Below are positions 1 to 7,850 of a stretch of 44,483 nucleotides of DNA, in pieces; the stretch's first letter is position 1; every line of letters starts with the position of its first letter. Below the pieces are notes generated by a model. The model did no database searches and was not told the origin of the DNA. It saw nothing but the letters and a program-made list of their open reading frames with translations. The stretch is from VBDM01 sp041496705. GTDB lineage: Bacteria > Pseudomonadota > Gammaproteobacteria > Burkholderiales > SG8-39. The DNA is taken from NCBI GenBank assembly GCA_041496705.1, contig JBGQFD010000015.1:1-44483 (forward strand). Direction: 5' to 3'. Made by a program: the position numbers and the translations under genes.

Positions 1-35
1 CCTCTCCGGAGCGCGCATTCTACCAGCGCCGAAGA

Positions 36-1316
36 TCAGCGAGCAGGCTGGATGGCCTTGATCCCGCCCATGTAGGGCTGCAGCGCCGCCGGAATGTCCA
101 CCCCGCCGTCGGCGCGCTGGTAGTTCTCCATGATCGCCACCAGGGTGCGCCCTACGGCAAGGCCGGAACCGTTCACCGTGTGGACCAGTTCGGGTTTCCC
201 CTTTTCATTCCTGAAACGCGCCTGCATGCGCCGCGCCTGGAATGCTTCGAAGTTGCTGCACGAGGAAATTTCCCGGTAGGCGTTCTGCCCCGGGAGCCAC
301 ACCTCGATGTCGTAGGTCTTCGCCGCCGAGAAACCCATGTCGCCGGTGCACAGGACCACCACCCGGTAGGGAAGCTCGAGACGCTTGAGGATCACTTCGG
401 CGTGCCCGGTAAGCTGTTCCAGGTGCTCGTAAGACTTCGCGGGGTGCGATATCTGCACCAGTTCAACCTTGTCGAACTGGTGGTTTCGAATCATGCCGCG
501 CGTGTCCTTGCCGTAGGACCCGGCCTCGCTGCGAAAACACGGCGAATGGCACACGAATTTCAGCGGCAGATTCTCCAGGGGCGCGATCGCTTCGCGCACG
601 AAATTAGTGACCGGATACTCCGCGGTCGGTATCAGGTACAGATCGCGCCCCTCGATCTTGAACAAATCGTCCTTGAACTTGGCGAGGCTCGAGACGCCAT
701 TGGCGCATTCGCCCGTCACCATGTAGGGCACATAGACCTCGGTGTAACCGTGCTCCTGTGTATGCACGTCGAGCATGAACTGGGCTATCGCGCGATGCAG
801 GCGCGCGACGCCTCCGCGCATCACTGCGAAGCGCGCACCGGCGAGCTTCGTCGCGGTATCGAAATCGAGCTGGCCCAGGCCCGCGCCGACATCGACGTGG
901 TCCTTGACCGGAAAATCGAACCGGCGCGGCTCGCCCCAGCGGCACTGCTCGACGTTGTCTTCCGATGAAACTCCCGCGGGAACCGACTCGTGCGGAACAT
1001 TGGGAATCTGCTCGTGGAAACCGCTGAAACGCGTCCGTGCGGTTTCGCGCCGACCCTCCAGTTCGGAAAGCTGCTCGTTCAGCTTGTTCGACTCGAGCAC
1101 GAGCGATGCCGAATCGCTGCCTTTCGCCTTGGCCTGGCCAATCTGCTTCGCCAGCGAATTCTTTTTCGCCTGGAGTTCCTGCAGCCGCGTTTCCGCATTC
1201 CTGTACTCGGCATCGAGCGCGAGAAATTCCTCGCGCGGAAACACGTATTTGCCGCGCGTCGCGAGGCGCGCGGACACGACATCGAGCTGCGTTCTGAGAA
1301 GCTGGAGGTCGATCAT
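36..1316 (-). CDS. serS: Seryl-tRNA synthetase
   Basis: Class II aminoacyl-tRNA synthetase that charges tRNA-Ser (and tRNA-Sec) with serine in the cytoplasm. The 426-residue product has the family layout: an N-terminal antiparallel coiled coil (about residues 30-100, rich in E, K, Q and R) that grips the tRNA long arm, then the catalytic core with TAEYPVTN, the motif 2 region CFRSEAGSYGKDTRG and the motif 3 region NGSGLAVGRTLVAIMEN. The frame stays open a further 33 codons upstream, but the start is placed at the ATG giving MIDLQLLRTQ because family homology begins there. That ATG overlaps the rarA stop codon by 4 bases (ATGA), indicating translational coupling. Last gene of the minus-strand block. 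The identification is firm. Confidence 0.97.
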   Translation of the reverse strand: MIDLQLLRTQLDVVSARLATRGKYVFPREEFLALDAEYRNAETRLQELQAKKNSLAKQIGQAKAKGSDSASLVLESNKLNEQLSELEGRRETARTRFSGFHEQIPNVPHESVPAGVSSEDNVEQCRWGEPRRFDFPVKDHVDVGAGLGQLDFDTATKLAGARFAVMRGGVARLHRAIAQFMLDVHTQEHGYTEVYVPYMVTGECANGVSSLAKFKDDLFKIEGRDLYLIPTAEYPVTNFVREAIAPLENLPLKFVCHSPCFRSEAGSYGKDTRGMIRNHQFDKVELVQISHPAKSYEHLEQLTGHAEVILKRLELPYRVVVLCTGDMGFSAAKTYDIEVWLPGQNAYREISSCSNFEAFQARRMQARFRNEKGKPELVHTVNGSGLAVGRTLVAIMENYQRADGGVDIPAALQPYMGGIKAIQPAR

Positions 1317-2632
1317 TTGTTGCGTTTCCTGGCGGACGCCGCGTCGCGTTCGCGCAGAGCTTCGAATTTTTCCCTGATTTTCGCCTCGAGCCCCCGATCG
1401 GTCGGTTCGTACCACTTCACCGCCGGCATGCCCTCGGGAAAATAATTCTCCCCCGCGGCGTAGGCGCCCGGCTCGTCCTGCGCATAGCGGTAGTCGCGGC
1501 CGAAGCCGAGGTTCTTCATGAGCTTGGTGGGCGCGTTGCGCAGATGCGCCGGGACCGGCCGGGAGTCATCCTGTGCGATGAAGGCGCGGGCTTCATTATA
1601 CGCAACGTATACAGCGTTCGACTTGGGCGCGCAGGCGAGATAGACCGCCGCTTCGGCCAAAGCCAGTTCGCCTTCGGGACTGCCGAGGCGCTCGTAGGTT
1701 TCGCAGGCATCGAGCGAAAGCCGCAGCGCGCGCGGATCAGCAAGGCCGATGTCCTCGACCGCCATTCTCACCAGGCGCCGCCCAACGTACAGGGGATCGG
1801 CGCCGCCGTCGAGCATGCGCGCGAGCCAATACAGCGAAGCGTCCGGGCTCGAGCCTCGCACCGACTTGTGCAAGGCCGAGATCTGCTCGTAGAACGCGTC
1901 GCCGCCCTTGTCGAAGCGGCGCAGGTTGCGTGCTACCGCGTTCTGCACGAATTCGGCATCGATGCTCTTCACCGCCGCGCTCGCCGCCGCCGTCTGCAGG
2001 ATCTCCAGGATGTTCAATAGGCGCCGGGCGTCGCCGTCGGCGAGCCCGATGATGCGCTCGCGTGCTTCGGAGCTGAACTCCAGGCCCGGCAGGGCTTTGC
2101 CGACCGCGCGGCCGAACAACTCGCCCAGCTCCGCCTCCGAAAGACTCTGCAGTACGTATACGGCGGTGCGGGACAAGAGCGCCCCGATCACTTCGAACGA
2201 CGGGTTCTCGGTCGTCGCGCCCACGAAGGTCAGCAGCCCCTGCTCGACGAAGGGGAGGAACGCGTCCTGCTGCGCCTTGTTGAAGCGATGCACTTCATCG
2301 ACGAAGAGAATCGTGCGCCTGCCGGAGGACGCGAGCGTCTGCTGCGCGCGCTCCACCGCTTCGCGGATGTCCTTCACGCCGGAGAACACCGCGGAAAGGG
2401 CGATGAACTGGGCATCGAAGGCATCGGCCATGAGCCTCGCCAGGGTCGTTTTGCCGACGCCGGGCGGCCCCCACAGGATCATCGAGTGCGGCTTGCCCGC
2501 CTCGAACGCGAGGCGCAGCGGTTTGCCCGGGCCGAGGAGGTGCCTCTGCCCGATGACATCGTCGAGCGACTTCGGCCGCAGCGCTTCGGCAAGCGGCGCA
2601 ACCGGAGACGGAGCCGGGAACAGGTCGCTCAT
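1313..2632 (-). CDS. rarA: Replication-associated recombination protein A (MgsA/RarA AAA+ ATPase)
   Basis: AAA+ ATPase related to clamp loaders and to RuvB, which acts at stalled replication forks. The 439-residue protein shows Walker A GPPGVGKTTLA (about residues 55-65), Walker B FVDEVHRFNKAQQD, sensor 1 GATTENPSFE and the C-terminal MgsA/tetramerisation region containing KSVRGSSPDASLYWLARML. Length is normal for the family. It lies 18 bp downstream of lolA and overlaps serS by 4 bases. The lolA-rarA-serS order recurs in many beta- and gammaproteobacteria, which supports one transcript. Confidence 0.96.
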   Translation of the reverse strand: MSDLFPAPSPVAPLAEALRPKSLDDVIGQRHLLGPGKPLRLAFEAGKPHSMILWGPPGVGKTTLARLMADAFDAQFIALSAVFSGVKDIREAVERAQQTLASSGRRTILFVDEVHRFNKAQQDAFLPFVEQGLLTFVGATTENPSFEVIGALLSRTAVYVLQSLSEAELGELFGRAVGKALPGLEFSSEARERIIGLADGDARRLLNILEILQTAAASAAVKSIDAEFVQNAVARNLRRFDKGGDAFYEQISALHKSVRGSSPDASLYWLARMLDGGADPLYVGRRLVRMAVEDIGLADPRALRLSLDACETYERLGSPEGELALAEAAVYLACAPKSNAVYVAYNEARAFIAQDDSRPVPAHLRNAPTKLMKNLGFGRDYRYAQDEPGAYAAGENYFPEGMPAVKWYEPTDRGLEAKIREKFEALRERDAASARKRNK

Positions 2633-2650
2633 GCGCGGCTCGCGCCGGCG

Positions 2651-3271
2651 CTAGTCGACGTCGCCGATGACGTCGGCGCCCTTGGGGGGCGAAAACCGGA
2701 ACAGGCGCTGATCGAGACCCGGATTGCGCTGCAGGCCGGTGAACTTGAGCACGGTCATCTGGCCGAAACTGTCCACCAGTTCCATGGTTTGCAGGCCGGA
2801 GGCGCCGAAGCCCATGCGAATGGTCTCGAAGCCGCCATCCTTGCTGCGCGGTCGCGCTTCCAGCCACTCCAGGCCGCCCTTGGCGCCCTGGTCAGAGAGC
2901 GCGAAAGCACGCATGGCTTCGTTGTTGCCAGCCAATAACGCGGCAGGCGTGGAGCCGAGCGCCGCATCGAGCTTCTTTACGGTCACCTGGTTCAAGTCCT
3001 CGTCGTAAATCCACACCCTGGAACCATCGCCAACGATCAGCTGCGGGTAGGGTTTCGCATAGCTCCAGCGAAACTTGCCGGGCCGCGAGAACGCCATGCT
3101 GCCGCGCGATTCCTGCAGCAGTTGGTGGTTTCGGTCGAAGATCTTCTGTTCGAACTCGCCCCGCGCGGTCTGCGTTCCACTGATGAAATCAGAGAAGCGT
3201 TCCAAGCTGGAGGCACAAGCGCAGGGCGGCACCAACAGCGCAAGCAATAAAGTAGCGGAACGGATGCTCAC
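2651..3271 (-). CDS. lolA: Outer-membrane lipoprotein carrier protein LolA
   Basis: Periplasmic chaperone that takes lipoproteins from LolCDE and hands them to LolB at the outer membrane. The 206-residue product begins with a signal peptide (hydrophobic LLLALLVPP, cleavage near CACA-SS). The mature part has LolA hallmarks: ARGEFEQ, a FSRPGKFRWSY segment, and IYDEDLNQVTVKKLD followed by TPAALLAGNN. Length matches typical LolA (about 200 residues). It starts 9 bp after the ftsK stop, so it is probably cotranscribed with ftsK. Confidence 0.94.
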   Translation of the reverse strand: MSIRSATLLLALLVPPCACASSLERFSDFISGTQTARGEFEQKIFDRNHQLLQESRGSMAFSRPGKFRWSYAKPYPQLIVGDGSRVWIYDEDLNQVTVKKLDAALGSTPAALLAGNNEAMRAFALSDQGAKGGLEWLEARPRSKDGGFETIRMGFGASGLQTMELVDSFGQMTVLKFTGLQRNPGLDQRLFRFSPPKGADVIGDVD

Positions 3272-3280
3272 CTGCGGGCT

Positions 3281-5566
3281 CTACTCGGGTTTTCCCGGCA
3301 CCAGCACTTCCCGGTTGCCGTTCGACTGCATCGCCGAGACCAGCCCGGACTGCTCCATCTGCTCGATCAGGCGCGCTGCCCGGTTGTAGCCTACGCGTAG
3401 GTGGCGCTGCACCAGCGAGATCGACGCGCGCCGCGTGCGCAACACCATTTCCACGGCCTGGTCGTAGAGAGGGTCCGCCTCCCCGCTCCTTTCATCCAGT
3501 CCCAGCTCGCCGCCGCCTGTGTCCTCGCCTTCGAGCATTCCGTCGACGTATTCCGGCCGCCCTTGCGACTTGAGATACTCGACCACCCTGTGCACCTCGT
3601 GATCGGCGACGTAGGCGCCGTGAACGCGCTGGCACATGCCCGCCCCCGGAGGCAGGAACAGCATGTCCCCCTGCCCGATCAGGGACTCGGCGCCTTGCTG
3701 GTCGAGGATGGTGCGTGAATCCACTTTGCTCGATACCTGGAAGGCGATGCGCGTGGGGATATTCGCCTTGATGAGCCCGGTGATCACGTCCACCGAAGGA
3801 CGCTGCGTGGCGAGTATCAAGTGCACTCCTGCAGCGCGGGACTTCTGCGCGAGGCGGGCGATCAGTTCCTCGACCTTCTTCCCGGAGACCATCATCAGAT
3901 CGGCGAGTTCGTCGATGATGACGACGATGTAGGGCAGTTTCTCGAGCGGCCGGGATTCGCCGGAGTCGAGCGTTTCGGGATCCATCAGCGGACTGCCCGA
4001 TTTTTCGGCGTCCGCGACTTTGTGGTTATAGCCGGAGAGGTTGCGCACCCCGATCCAGGACATGAGGCGGTAGCGCCGCTCCACTTCGCCCATGCACCAG
4101 GCGAGCGCGTTGCCCGCCTGCCGCATGTCGGTCACGACCGGAGCAAGCAGGTGTGGAATACCCTGGTAGGTGGACAGTTCCAGCATCTTCGGATCGACCA
4201 GCACGAGGCGAACTTCGCGCGGCTCGGCCTTGTAGAGGATCGACAGGATCATCGCGTTGAGCGCGACGGACTTGCCCGATCCGGTCGTCCCCGCCACCAG
4301 CAGGTGGGGCATTCTGCCCAGATCGACGACCACAGGGTTGCCCGCGATGTCCTTGCCCAGTGCGAGCGCGAGGGGCGTATGAAACTCGTGGTAGGCGCGC
4401 GAGCTCACGATCTCGGAAAGGCGGACGATCTGGCGGTGCGGATTGGGAATCTCCAGCCCCATGCAGGACTTGCCCGGGATGGTTTCGACCACGCGAATGC
4501 TGTACACGGAAAGCGCGCGCGCCAGGTCCTTCACCAGGTTGACGATCTGGCTGCCCTTCACGCCGACCGCCGGCTCGACCTCGTAGCGGGTGATCACCGG
4601 GCCGGGATAGGCCGCGAGGACCCGCACCTGCACGCCGAAATCCCCGAGCTTCTTCTCGATCAGCCGGGAGGTGTACTCCAGCGATTCCGGGGACAGCATC
4701 GGCACGTCCCCGCCGGCTTCGTCGAGAATCTTGATCGGCGGCAGGGGCGTGTCGGGCAGGTCGCGGAACAGGGGTTCCTGTTTTTCCTTCTGCACCCTTG
4801 TCGATTTGGGAATCTCGACCACCGGCGGCTCGATGCGGATCGGTACGTGCTCGTCGATCAGCAACTCGCGCTTTTCCTCCACTATCGCTTCGCGCCGCTC
4901 CGCGGCTACCGCTCCCGCCTTGCGGTCCTGCCAACCTTGCCATTTGTCGGCGGCAAGAAAATACAGCCATTCCAGTCCCGCCCCGAGCCTTTCCAGCACC
5001 AGCAGCCACGAAATCCCGACAAACAGCGACAGCGCCGTCACGCACAAAGTGATGAGGACCAGCGTTGCACCCGTAAACCCGAACCCGGAGGCGATCAGCT
5101 TCTGCACGACGTCTCCGACGATCCCGCCCGACGCCCCCGGGAGCGTGACTCTGAGCGAGTGCATGCGCAGGGCTTCGATGCCGCTCGATGCGGCGACGAG
5201 CACGGCAAACCCGGCGAGCGAGATGAGGAAAGGCCGCCGGTCATCCGCGAGGCTTCCGTCCAGCCGCCGGTAGCACCAGAACACCGCGTAGCCCAGCAGC
5301 ACGACCCACCACCAGGCGGAGACTCCGAACAGGACCAGCAGGCCATCGGCAATGCGCGCGCCGACCCAGCCGCCGAGGTTGCGAGCGTCGCCGGCGGCCA
5401 TGCTGTTCGACCAGCCCGGGTCACCCCGGTCGTAGGTGGTCAGCACGAGCGCGAGATAGAGCGCCGCCGCAACCAAGGCGAAAAGCCTGGATTCGCGCAG
5501 CAACGCGGCGACCTTCCCCGGAAGCGGTGCCTGGCCCTGTTTCAACTCTCTCGCCGCCCGCGCCAT
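3281..5566 (-). CDS. ftsK: DNA translocase FtsK
   Basis: Septum-anchored double-stranded DNA motor that clears the chromosome terminus from the division site and activates XerCD at dif. The 761-residue protein has an N-terminal block of about four membrane helices (residues 25-200), a short charged linker, the motor domain with Walker A AGTTGSGKSVALN and Walker B YIVVIIDELADLMM, and a C-terminal winged-helix gamma domain (about residues 695-755, RRASISLVQRHLRVGYNRA) that reads KOPS sequences. The linker is short compared with E. coli FtsK, as is usual in betaproteobacteria and SpoIIIE-like forms. It starts 10 bp after the upstream Crp-family gene. Confidence 0.96.
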   Translation of the reverse strand: MARAARELKQGQAPLPGKVAALLRESRLFALVAAALYLALVLTTYDRGDPGWSNSMAAGDARNLGGWVGARIADGLLVLFGVSAWWWVVLLGYAVFWCYRRLDGSLADDRRPFLISLAGFAVLVAASSGIEALRMHSLRVTLPGASGGIVGDVVQKLIASGFGFTGATLVLITLCVTALSLFVGISWLLVLERLGAGLEWLYFLAADKWQGWQDRKAGAVAAERREAIVEEKRELLIDEHVPIRIEPPVVEIPKSTRVQKEKQEPLFRDLPDTPLPPIKILDEAGGDVPMLSPESLEYTSRLIEKKLGDFGVQVRVLAAYPGPVITRYEVEPAVGVKGSQIVNLVKDLARALSVYSIRVVETIPGKSCMGLEIPNPHRQIVRLSEIVSSRAYHEFHTPLALALGKDIAGNPVVVDLGRMPHLLVAGTTGSGKSVALNAMILSILYKAEPREVRLVLVDPKMLELSTYQGIPHLLAPVVTDMRQAGNALAWCMGEVERRYRLMSWIGVRNLSGYNHKVADAEKSGSPLMDPETLDSGESRPLEKLPYIVVIIDELADLMMVSGKKVEELIARLAQKSRAAGVHLILATQRPSVDVITGLIKANIPTRIAFQVSSKVDSRTILDQQGAESLIGQGDMLFLPPGAGMCQRVHGAYVADHEVHRVVEYLKSQGRPEYVDGMLEGEDTGGGELGLDERSGEADPLYDQAVEMVLRTRRASISLVQRHLRVGYNRAARLIEQMEQSGLVSAMQSNGNREVLVPGKPE

Positions 5567-5576
5567 CCAGGAGAAC

Positions 5577-6251
5577 TCAGTCGATCGCCAGAATGCCGTC
5601 CTTCAGGAAGATCGATCCGGCGCGCACTTCGATCGCCCCCGCCGCCTGGAGATCCTTCATGACCCGGCTGACCATTTCCCGCGAAGCTCCGATCATCTTG
5701 GCGATGTCCTGCTTGGCGAGTTTCTTCGTCACGACTTTCTGCCCATCGACCGTTTCCGCCACCTCGAGCAGAAGCCGGGCGACTCTGCCGTAGACATCCA
5801 TGAGGGCCAGGCTCCCGATCTTCTGGTCGGCCTCCCGCAAGCGTTTCACCAGCCCGCGCATGACCGTCATGCCCATTTCGAAATTGTCCTCGAGGCATTT
5901 CTTGAAGTCGCGCTTGGAGAGCATCAGGACTTCGCAGGGTTCGATCGCGACGACGCTGGCAGAGCGCGGATGATCGTCGATCATGCCCATCTCGCCGAAG
6001 AACTCGTTCGGTCCCAGCATCGCCAGGATCACCTCGCGCCCCTCGTCATCGCTCATCATCACCTTGAGCCGCCCCGATATGACGACATAGAGGGATTCGG
6101 TTATGTCGCCCGCGGCGATGATGACCGAGCCGCGCGGGAAGCTCTTGCGGCTCACTTCCTTTACGAGCAGAGCCAGCTGGCTCTCCGGCAACACCGCAAA
6201 CAACGGAACGTTGCGCAAGAGCAGCATCGAGACGCTAGCTGGAGGCGCCAT
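5577..6251 (-). CDS. Crp/Fnr family transcriptional regulator
   Basis: Homologue of the Crp/Fnr regulators, 224 residues. Residues about 15-130 form a cyclic-nucleotide-binding beta roll (PRGSVIIAAGDITESLYVV, GRLKVMM, GPNEFFGEMGMIDDHPRSASV); GEMG and RSAS resemble the phosphate-binding cassette. A dimerisation helix follows, then a winged helix-turn-helix near residues 170-205 (KLAKQDIAKMIGASREMVSR). There is no N-terminal cysteine cluster, so it is not an oxygen-sensing Fnr. The ligand is unknown; cAMP or c-di-GMP type binding is possible from the family. It is divergent from trxB and directly upstream of ftsK. Its target genes cannot be told from the sequence. Confidence 0.9.
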   Translation of the reverse strand: MAPPASVSMLLLRNVPLFAVLPESQLALLVKEVSRKSFPRGSVIIAAGDITESLYVVISGRLKVMMSDDEGREVILAMLGPNEFFGEMGMIDDHPRSASVVAIEPCEVLMLSKRDFKKCLEDNFEMGMTVMRGLVKRLREADQKIGSLALMDVYGRVARLLLEVAETVDGQKVVTKKLAKQDIAKMIGASREMVSRVMKDLQAAGAIEVRAGSIFLKDGILAID

Positions 6252-6358
6252 TCGAATTCCTTCCGGAATCGGCAGTCACGCCGGTATCTTAGCAGACCTG
6301 CAGACGAGGGCCCGACGCGCTCAAGGCAAGCGCCCGGCCGGCCGGCTTCGCGGGACGC

Positions 6359-6364
6359 TATAAT
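6359..6364 (+). promoter_or_regulatory. Candidate -10 element of trxB
   Basis: A perfect TATAAT lies 42 bases before the trxB start codon, in the 155-bp gap between the divergent Crp-family gene and trxB. No good -35 element is visible 16-18 bases upstream (the position is GC-rich), so activation or an alternative sigma contact may be needed. Inferred from sequence only. Confidence 0.4.
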
Positions 6365-6406
6365 TCCGCATCCGCCGCCGACACTGCCGCTCGCGGCAAA
6401 ACACCC

Positions 6407-7360
6407 ATGTCCAGGAATTCCAGGCATTCCCGTTTGCTCATCCTTGGCTCCGGCCCCGCCGGCTACACCGCTGCGGTGTACGCCGCGCGCGCGAACCTCA
6501 AGCCCGTCGTCATCACCGGACTTGCGCCTGGCGGGCAACTGATGACGACGACCGACGTGGACAACTGGCCGGCCGACGGCGCCGGGGTGCAGGGTCCGGA
6601 ACTGATGGAGCGCTTTCAGAAGCACGCCGAACGTTTCGAAACCGAAATCATCTTCGACCACATCCACAAGGTGCATCTGGGACAGCGGCCGTTCCGTCTG
6701 GAAGGCGACGCCGGGGACTACAGCTGCGATGCGCTGATCATCGCCACGGGGGCGTCTGCCCGCTACCTGGGCCTCGAGTCGGAGGCGAAGTTCATGGGCA
6801 AAGGCGTGTCCGCCTGCGCCACCTGCGACGGATTCTTCTACAAGGGACAGGACGTCGCAGTCGTGGGAGGCGGAAACACCGCCGTTGAGGAGGCTTTATA
6901 CCTGTCGAACATCGCTCGCAAGGTCACGGTCGTCCACCGGCGGGACAAGTTCCGGGCCGAAAAGATCCTGCAGAAGAGGCTCCTGGAGAAACCCAACGTC
7001 ACGGTCCTCTGGAATCGGGTCGTCGAAGAGGTCATCGGCGACGCGAAGGGCGTCATCGGGATTCGTATCCGGGATGCCCAGGGAGCGGCAGTCGAACCGC
7101 TCGAGGTGCACGGGCTGTTCGTTGCGGTCGGCCACACGCCGAATACCGCCGTCTTCGAGGGACAGGTCGATATGAAAGGCGGCTACATCATCACCCACGG
7201 GGGCAGCGACGGAAACGCGAGCGCCACCAGCGTCCCCGGTGTTTTCGCCGCCGGTGACGTCCAGGATCACGTCTATCGCCAGGCGGTCACCAGCGCCGGG
7301 AGCGGCTGCATAGCGGCGCTGGATGCCGAGAAGTACCTGGAAGGGATTGTCGGCCCCTGA
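6407..7360 (+). CDS. trxB: Thioredoxin-disulfide reductase
   Basis: NADPH-dependent flavoenzyme that keeps thioredoxin reduced in the cytoplasm. The 317-residue protein has the FAD dinucleotide fold ILGSGPAGYTAAVYAARA (from residue 12), the redox-active pair C137-A-T-C140 followed by DGFFY, the NADPH fold VVGGGNTAVEEALYL (from residue 152) and the C-terminal FAD motif GVFAAGDVQDHVYRQAVT. Length and motif spacing match low-molecular-weight bacterial TrxB. It is a single gene transcribed away from the Crp-family gene, with a TATAAT sequence upstream. Confidence 0.97.
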   Translation: MSRNSRHSRLLILGSGPAGYTAAVYAARANLKPVVITGLAPGGQLMTTTDVDNWPADGAGVQGPELMERFQKHAERFETEIIFDHIHKVHLGQRPFRLEGDAGDYSCDALIIATGASARYLGLESEAKFMGKGVSACATCDGFFYKGQDVAVVGGGNTAVEEALYLSNIARKVTVVHRRDKFRAEKILQKRLLEKPNVTVLWNRVVEEVIGDAKGVIGIRIRDAQGAAVEPLEVHGLFVAVGHTPNTAVFEGQVDMKGGYIITHGGSDGNASATSVPGVFAAGDVQDHVYRQAVTSAGSGCIAALDAEKYLEGIVGP

Positions 7361-7435
7361 ACAGGGAAGCCGATCGCGCTTGACCGGCGGCCGGGCGCGG
7401 GGGAGCGGCGCGCTCCTGGTGCTGCTCAAGGGCCG

Positions 7436-7774
7436 CTAGACCGCCGCCTCGTCGGTTTCGCCGGTGCGAATGCGCACCACCTGCTCGACGCTGGTCACGA
7501 AAATCTTGCCGTCTCCGATCTTGCCGGTGCGCGCGGACTTGATGATGGCTTCGATGGCCGATTCGAGCATTTTCTCGGTGACCACGATCTCGATCTTTAC
7601 TTTCGGAAGAAAATCGACGACGTACTCAGCGCCGCGATAGAGTTCGGTATGCCCCTTCTGCCGACCGAACCCCTTGACTTCAGTGACGGTGAGACCGGTG
7701 ACGCCGACTTCGCCAAGGGCTTCGCGCACCTCGTCGAGCTTGAAAGGCTTCACGATTGCTTCGATCTTCTTCAT
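7436..7774 (-). CDS. glnB: PII nitrogen regulatory protein (GlnB/GlnK family)
   Basis: Small trimeric signal protein that senses 2-oxoglutarate and ATP/ADP and controls glutamine synthetase, nitrogen regulators and ammonium channels. The 112-residue product starts MKKIEAIVKPFKLDEV, has the T-loop with GRQKGHTELYRGAEYVVDFLPK including the Tyr that GlnD uridylylates (YRGAEY), and ends with the second PII signature (SARTGKIGDGKIFV). The frame is open 46 codons further upstream, but the start is set by homology and by the GGAGAG ribosome-binding site 6-7 bases before this ATG. It follows nadE by 76 bp. Without a linked amtB gene, the name glnB is more likely than glnK; this pairing with nadE is common in betaproteobacteria. 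Confidence 0.95.
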   Translation of the reverse strand: MKKIEAIVKPFKLDEVREALGEVGVTGLTVTEVKGFGRQKGHTELYRGAEYVVDFLPKVKIEIVVTEKMLESAIEAIIKSARTGKIGDGKIFVTSVEQVVRIRTGETDEAAV

Positions 7775-7850
7775 AGCTTCTCTCCTGCGCTGGTTCGTGC
7801 GGAGTATAGCAAATGGCCGCCCCGCCCCACTCTTCACCACGACGTCGGCC

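Noticed and set aside
1317..1415. N-terminal extension of seryl-tRNA synthetase
   Set aside because: The extra residues lie inside rarA, do not resemble SerS, and the ATGA overlap supports the shorter start.
3821..5662. 613-codon plus-strand open frame opposite ftsK
   Set aside because: It lies fully antisense to a well-supported ftsK, is rich in His, Arg and Pro as expected for a GC-driven shadow, and has no family features.
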